Below, piece after piece: positions 7,397-10,741 of a DNA stretch of 10,741 bases. Source of the DNA: Amoeboradix gromovi (Eukaryota > Sanchytriomycota > Sanchytriomycetes > Sanchytriales > Sanchytriaceae); the NCBI GenBank assembly GCA_018985225.1, contig JADGIF010000331.1:1-10741 (forward strand), written 5' to 3'. The notes beneath the pieces were generated by a model. The model was not told where the DNA came from. It saw only the letters and a program-made list of their open reading frames with translations, and ran no database searches. Both the position numbers and the translations under genes were made by a program. Within the stretch, counting starts at the first letter, position 1. Every line of letters starts with the position of its first letter.

Positions 7397-7480
7397 TGTC
7401 CTCAGGCTCCGTATTGCCGGGCATCCGTGCTGGAGTGGTTGCAACGACATGCCAAAATGAATCTAACACGTGCTAACTAA
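7168..7480 (+). pseudogene. Second relic of the decayed gene's 3' end
   Basis: It reads HKMLPFSLLDQSYPRI (about 7174-7225), then after a 22-nt GT-AG stretch (7226-7247) FEEEMIRAIGADEKKEYRAF in one frame. That frame has stops at 7316-7318, 7355-7357 and 7361-7363. The TGA at 7355 matches the TGA at 2590 of the first relic and is probably the ancestral stop. Beyond it the same frame stays open to TAA 7478-7480 and looks coding-like (RASVLEWLQRHAKMN), but this part has no counterpart in the first relic. Each relic keeps pieces that are broken in the other, so both derive from an intact ancestor elsewhere. No family recognised. Confidence 0.55.
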
Positions 7481-7545
7481 TTTGCATGCTTCGATGTAAA
7501 GATTGAATAAGCACATGACATTAGCATCAGCAATAATAGAGATCA

Positions 7546-7553
7546 TATAAATA
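7546..7553 (+). promoter_or_regulatory. TATA box (TATAAATA) of small membrane protein gene 1
   Basis: An exact TATAAATA lies 35 bp before the ATG at 7581. A GCACATG motif sits 35 bp further upstream (7511-7517) and recurs before the next gene. Confidence 0.6.
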
Positions 7554-7580
7554 GTGGCTACAGTGTACAGCCCCAATTTC

Positions 7581-7805
7581 ATGTTTACCTTTCTGGACGT
7601 CATTTTACTTTTGGCTCTTGTTGCATTGGTTTTTTGGATACTGTCAATAACCTCAGTCCTACCAATGGGAGGAGTAGGTTATATATTATTGGTTATTGCT
7701 ATAATATTATTTATTGCGTGGCTGGTATTACGAGTTTTTCAAGTGGGATGCAATTTATTGTGTTGCAGAAGGAAAAGAAGCAGAAATATGAGCTCTAGAG
7801 TTTGA
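7581..7805 (+). CDS. Small two-helix membrane protein (74 aa), DUF5670-like core
   Basis: Start chosen at ATG 7581. A longer reading would begin at a GTG (7554), which overlaps the TATA box and is unlikely. Two hydrophobic helices, about residues 3-26 and 33-52, are separated by a short turn containing PMGG. A Cys-rich and basic tail follows (CNLLCCRRKRSR) and the end is MSSRV. The core runs W, ten residues, then GG, two residues, then YILLVIAII. From memory this matches in spacing the bacterial lmo0937/DUF5670 small membrane proteins, whose function is unknown. The second copy at 8242 shares the core and the MSSRV end, with many synonymous DNA differences, so the protein is under selection. 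The adjacent Cys residues near the membrane face could be acylated (inference). AATAAA follows the stop by 7 bases. Confidence 0.8.
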   Translation: MFTFLDVILLLALVALVFWILSITSVLPMGGVGYILLVIAIILFIAWLVLRVFQVGCNLLCCRRKRSRNMSSRV

Positions 7806-8208
7806 GGTGCTTAATAAATAATCAATCTATAATATATGGTCTGCGCGTTATTAAGAAGGGATGTACGGAGCATGCTAGCTCACTAGGTAATAATTTTACA
7901 ACTTGCGAATAGAAACACCCAATACCAACATTCGATTTGTCACGGAATTGCACTCGCTATAATATAACTAATATCTGAATATTTGTTTAAACGATGTCAA
8001 ATTGTTAAAAATATGCCTGGGAAGTTGAAACCTACTTAGCAGAAGTGTAGTATTGGTTGATCTCATAAGGTTATGAAATATGGGATCGCTCTTTCAATTT
8101 CTTATGCGTTGTGGAGTTTGACTCATGTGATTATGAAATGCACATGCTAGAAAAAACCCATGTTGGTAATTACTGAAAAATACAGCACATGCTAAATACC
8201 AAAAAAGG
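7806..8208. other. Intergenic region between the two small membrane genes
   Basis: About 400 bp without a coding-like frame. It holds an AATAAA (7813-7818) for the upstream gene and an imperfect 60-bp-spaced repeat (CTCATAAGGTTATGAAAT at 8062-8079, CTCATGTGATTATGAAAT at 8122-8139). CACATG motifs occur at 8141-8146 and 8186-8191. The 5' flanks of the two paralogues otherwise show no clear alignment by eye. Confidence 0.5.
7813..7818 (+). terminator. AATAAA poly(A) signal after small membrane gene 1
   Basis: Canonical hexamer starting 8 nt after the TGA stop (7803-7805). Confidence 0.45.
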
Positions 8209-8216
8209 TATAAATA
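8209..8216 (+). promoter_or_regulatory. TATA box (TATAAATA) of small membrane protein gene 2
   Basis: An exact TATAAATA lies 33 bp before the ATG at 8242, with a GCACATG motif 24 bp upstream of it (8185-8191). Confidence 0.6.
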
Positions 8217-8241
8217 GCAGCTAGAGCTATCCTATTAAACA

Positions 8242-8460
8242 ATGATGGCTCTATTGGATATTGCTTTATTTTTAGCACTTTTAGCATTTATCTTTTGGAT
8301 ATTGTCAATAACGGCTATTCTTCCGTTAGGCGGCGCTGGATATGTACTATTGGTGATTGCCATTATATTGTTTGTAGTGTGGCTAGCACTACGTGTGTTC
8401 CAAATTACTTGCGGTGCATGTAGAGGAAGAAGACGAGCACCGATGTCCTCAAGAGTATAA
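8242..8460 (+). CDS. Small two-helix membrane protein (72 aa), paralogue of 7581-7805
   Basis: Starts at the first of two consecutive ATGs (8242, 8245). The layout is the same as its neighbour: helix at about 3-26, turn with PLGG, helix at about 33-52 (YVLLVIAIILFVVWLAL), then a Cys and Arg-rich tail (CGACRGRRR) and an MSSRV end. The shared stretch FWILSIT is identical. Most differences from the paralogue are conservative or synonymous, and codon choice has diverged strongly, so the duplication is old and both copies are maintained. Function unknown; the resemblance to bacterial DUF5670 proteins is from memory. The gene converges with the Las1-like gene, leaving 30 bp between stops. Confidence 0.8.
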   Translation: MMALLDIALFLALLAFIFWILSITAILPLGGAGYVLLVIAIILFVVWLALRVFQITCGACRGRRRAPMSSRV

Positions 8461-8466
8461 AAAGTA

Positions 8467-8472
8467 AATAAA
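8467..8472 (+). terminator. AATAAA poly(A) signal after small membrane gene 2
   Basis: Canonical hexamer 7 nt after the TAA stop (8458-8460), inside the 30-bp gap before the convergent gene. Confidence 0.45.
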
Positions 8473-8489
8473 AACTTATTAAATACATT

Positions 8490-8495
8490 TTTATT
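8490..8495 (-). terminator. AATAAA overlapping the stop of the Las1-like gene
   Basis: TTTATT on the plus strand reads AATAAA on the minus strand and overlaps the TAA stop at 8491-8493. If both this and the plus-strand hexamer at 8467 are used, the two convergent transcripts would overlap by a few tens of bases. Confidence 0.35.
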
Positions 8496-9573
8496 GTTCC
8501 ATTAGATCAAATTGCGATAGTATTTGACGCTTTAAACTTGAAAATGCAGAGTTTTCCTTAAATTCAATTTTTCGGTTATCTTTAAAAATCTCATCTATAT
8601 ATTCTAGTTTATCATTGCCCAACCATGATTGATCACTAATGTCTCCAGCGTACCCGCCTATCCCTACGCAATCAAAACTTGGTGCGTTTTGTTTGGGTAC
8701 ATCTATTGAGTTTCCAAGTAATTGCCTTTGCTGTATCATTGCAGGTTCACATCCATATGTAAGGAGTTGCTCTAGTATGCTCTGATTCCTGTATGGAGCA
8801 AGCAGACCTATTTTAATAACCTCCCTTTTATACTTCATCAGGATTTCATTATATTTTATTGGAATATTCACATTATTCGATATGCAGTAGTACACCAGAG
8901 CTTTACTAAAAGACAGTTCAACAGAAGTATGTATTTTTATTACTGCAGCTAGTGCAACCTCTACTAATAAGTATCCAATGTAATCATGAATCCACTCAGT
9001 GGATATCAAGATGTTAGGGAGAACCAATTCTACATACTCGTAAAAATCACGGCATTTCAGTTTTTTCAAGTACTGGAGGGTAGAATATGGATCATTCTTC
9101 ACGTGCCTTATTATTATATCTCTTGACCACAAATATTTATCATTTAAGTCCACCTTGAGCAGTGCCCAAAATTCATTATATAAATATATATGCATTTGCT
9201 CAACAACAGATGTCATTAATATCATGCTAGGCATACTCTGATGAGCTATTTGCATACGAATGTCAACCCAAAAAGACGGGATTCTTAATTCACCACAAAG
9301 CGAAGACAACGGAATAGCGTGTACTTTATCCTGCTGCGAGTCTAAAAGATTGTTAATGAATCTGACAATTGCTAACGACAAATTAGACGCACTGGGATTA
9401 TCCAAAGACATTAGTGTCAACAACGTTAACTCTACGGACAATGGTACTTTACCTCTTAGTTGCATTGATTGAATAATCTCAAATGCTAGGCCGGTATTCT
9501 TTTGCTCGTATATGATATCCCTCAAAGTGATTAATTCAGACAAATTCTCCAATGGAAATAATCGAGATTTCAT
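8491..9573 (-). CDS. LAS1: Las1-family pre-rRNA processing endoribonuclease (360 aa)
   Basis: Las1 is the HEPN-domain nuclease that cuts ITS2 in pre-rRNA, working with the kinase Grc3 in yeast (NOL9 in humans), in the nucleus. The N-terminal 140 residues fit the family: helical segments, then IPSFWVDIRMQIAHQSMPS. This contains the R-x4-H catalytic signature of HEPN nucleases at R106 and H111, followed by MPS, where Las1 proteins usually have LPS or MPH. A helix ending in a Trp comes next (YLYNEFW, about 130-136), like the Las1 WL..YW block. The remaining 220 residues are helical and not conserved enough for me to place. At 360 residues it is shorter than the yeast and human proteins (about 500 and 730), so C-terminal Grc3-binding parts may be reduced. 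It is one exon and starts at the first ATG. It lies 62 bp downstream of the PIG-U-like gene, same strand. Confidence 0.8.
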   Translation of the reverse strand: MKSRLFPLENLSELITLRDIIYEQKNTGLAFEIIQSMQLRGKVPLSVELTLLTLMSLDNPSASNLSLAIVRFINNLLDSQQDKVHAIPLSSLCGELRIPSFWVDIRMQIAHQSMPSMILMTSVVEQMHIYLYNEFWALLKVDLNDKYLWSRDIIIRHVKNDPYSTLQYLKKLKCRDFYEYVELVLPNILISTEWIHDYIGYLLVEVALAAVIKIHTSVELSFSKALVYYCISNNVNIPIKYNEILMKYKREVIKIGLLAPYRNQSILEQLLTYGCEPAMIQQRQLLGNSIDVPKQNAPSFDCVGIGGYAGDISDQSWLGNDKLEYIDEIFKDNRKIEFKENSAFSSLKRQILSQFDLMEQ

Positions 9574-9635
9574 CCCTTTACCCTTTGAAAATCAATAAAT
9601 CAAATAATAGTTATTTACTAATGCCAAATTGCAGT

Positions 9636-10529
9636 CTAATAGTTGGTCTCTTTATGCAACAAAAGCATATGCCAAAATACTGCTACTACAGATTGAATTT
9701 CTTTGTAATCACTTTCCGCATAAAAATATCTTTTAAGTGTGTCAGTATAGAGTATAAGAAGTAGAGGCCTCATCAAAAGCTCTAGTCCTTTTATTCTGTA
9801 GCTTAAGACCAACATCAACATACTTTTAAGAAGCATATCCCAAATATGGTAACTAAATATCACGCCAGTAAATGTAGACCACGATAGCAGCTTGTAAAAC
9901 GCACTCTGCTGAGTAAGAAACATACTAGACCAGTGGATAGTCTTTTGGTATACAGGCGCATCGTATAGATGATTTACATATGTGAATAACAGAATTGGAC
10001 CTGTAATCGGTTCATTCTGAGTGGTATACATCAAGAATATCAATACGTGTATTATCAAGGTTATAAAATTTAGTACGATGGATTGGATTCGTAGTACCTT
10101 AAGCATTGACATGGTATACAGCACAAAACAAACAACTAGAACAAAAAATTGTTTGATTGAGCGGTATTCAACTACTTTTTTATTTATAAATCTTATAAAT
10201 ATTGCAAATAGCAAAGGTTCTATGACCACTATAAAATATTGGAACATATCCATGAATACAATATAATAATCTAATAATTGTACCCACGGTTCCTGTAGTT
10301 CATATTTGCCAAAAAACAAACTTTGCAATACCGAGACGCTATTCAGAGACAAGTATACTTGTAATGTTGCGCTAATATAAGGTATTTTAGTCATTCCTAC
10401 CAGAGCATTTAGGATGTATCCCAGCGACAAATGTAATCCCGTTGATTTATCAATACTAAATCCAATAGGTAGCAATATCGAAGATGTTATAGGTAATGCA
10501 TTTTGTAAAGCGTCGTACAAGAATCCCAT
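9636..10529 (-). CDS. PIG-U-like GPI transamidase subunit, C-terminal part (297 aa seen)
   Basis: Very hydrophobic with about eight membrane segments. PIG-U (yeast Cdc91) is an ER membrane subunit of the GPI transamidase that attaches GPI anchors to proteins. Matches to the family's C-terminal half are the LLDYYIVFMDMFQYF block (residues about 85-99), resembling the conserved WYFF.EMF..F motif, and the LLFTYVNHLYD block (about 180-190), resembling the NHLYR motif. A helix with H..W follows (about 220-225). The usual length is 400 or more residues, and the missing part is N-terminal. The frame is open only a few codons upstream of the ATG at 10529 (TTG at 10535, then TAA at 10542-10544). The N-terminal exons therefore probably lie upstream, joined through an acceptor such as the AG at 10537-10538, or outside the window. 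The start given is only the first ATG. Identification is moderate; another polytopic ER protein is possible. Confidence 0.55.
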   Translation of the reverse strand: MGFLYDALQNALPITSSILLPIGFSIDKSTGLHLSLGYILNALVGMTKIPYISATLQVYLSLNSVSVLQSLFFGKYELQEPWVQLLDYYIVFMDMFQYFIVVIEPLLFAIFIRFINKKVVEYRSIKQFFVLVVCFVLYTMSMLKVLRIQSIVLNFITLIIHVLIFLMYTTQNEPITGPILLFTYVNHLYDAPVYQKTIHWSSMFLTQQSAFYKLLSWSTFTGVIFSYHIWDMLLKSMLMLVLSYRIKGLELLMRPLLLILYTDTLKRYFYAESDYKEIQSVVAVFWHMLLLHKETNY

Positions 10530-10741
10530 TGACAATCTCAGTTAATAAAGTTTTATCCTTGAGACAGTTGGAAAGAAACATATGGGACATGCTCTGTAAA
10601 AACTAGACTAGACAATTTGTATCGAAATTTCAAAAATAAATATTCTGTACAGCTATTCTTTTGCCCTTTCATCCAGTCTTTATTTTAGATTTGTACGGTA
10701 ACTATTGACTTTATGATTTCAAATACAATTCAATCAGAGTT
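10530..10741. other. Region upstream of the PIG-U-like gene
   Basis: On the minus strand this holds possible short exon pieces. An ATG at 10590-10588 opens a frame that is shifted relative to the PIG-U-like frame. A pyrimidine-rich stretch ending TTTTTACAG lies just before it, and an AG at 10537-10538 could act as acceptor for the PIG-U-like exon. No single splice model is convincing. No plus-strand gene is seen. Confidence 0.4.

Noticed and set aside
7554-7580. N-terminal extension of small membrane gene 1 from a GTG
   Set aside because: GTG is an unlikely eukaryotic start, it abuts the TATA box, and the paralogue begins at the residue matching ATG 7581.
9260-9764. Plus-strand short ORFs (9260-9472, 9552-9764)
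   Set aside because: Antisense to the Las1-like and PIG-U-like genes, with no TATA box and no coding character of their own.
10021-10266. Plus-strand 81-codon ORF
   Set aside because: Antisense shadow of the membrane protein gene at 9636-10529.
1-10741. CRISPR array, tRNA or rRNA genes
   Set aside because: No regularly spaced short repeats, no convincing tRNA B-box context and no rRNA-like conserved sequence were found.

Overview
The window comes from a compact, AT-rich eukaryotic nuclear genome. It carries a full-length MRP-type ABC exporter, a Las1-family pre-rRNA processing nuclease and a probable GPI-transamidase subunit (PIG-U). The genes are almost all single-exon and closely spaced, and TAA, TGA and TAG are all used as stops, so the genetic code is standard. 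One pseudogene copy shows what looks like a 22-nt intron. Together these suggest an apicomplexan, perhaps a piroplasm such as a small-genome Babesia. That assignment is an inference from genome style and was not tested by any search.

Layout. Positions 1-1828 hold a tandem duplication of a cassette encoding a small Ala-rich membrane protein. The first copy encodes 260 residues and the second 105; they differ mainly in how much of a GCT-coded Ala-rich tail they keep. At 1829, where the duplication ends, coding-like but broken sequence begins. It runs to about 2592 with two frameshifts, internal stops and no start, and is read as a decayed gene. A gene-free stretch (2640-3288) leads to the ABC transporter at 3321-7127. 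Immediately after the transporter, 7168-7396 repeats the 3' end of the decayed gene in the same orientation, so the transporter is bracketed by two degenerate direct copies of one gene tail. Then come two tandem paralogous small membrane proteins (7581-7805 and 8242-8460) whose core resembles, from memory, the bacterial DUF5670 (lmo0937) family. The minus strand carries the Las1-like gene (8491-9573), convergent with the second small gene across 30 bp, and upstream of it the PIG-U-like gene (9636-10529), whose N-terminal part seems to lie in further exons or outside the window.

Signals. Three plus-strand genes have TATAAATA 32-35 bp before the ATG, and the two Ala-rich genes have TATAA at -29. 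Six of seven genes have AATAAA overlapping or within about 10 nt of the stop. Very short transcript leaders and trailers are the natural inference.

The genes do not form an obvious operon or pathway. Las1 and PIG-U are housekeeping functions. The ABC exporter, the Ala-rich pair and the small membrane pair look like accessory membrane proteins in a region shaped by duplication and gene decay.
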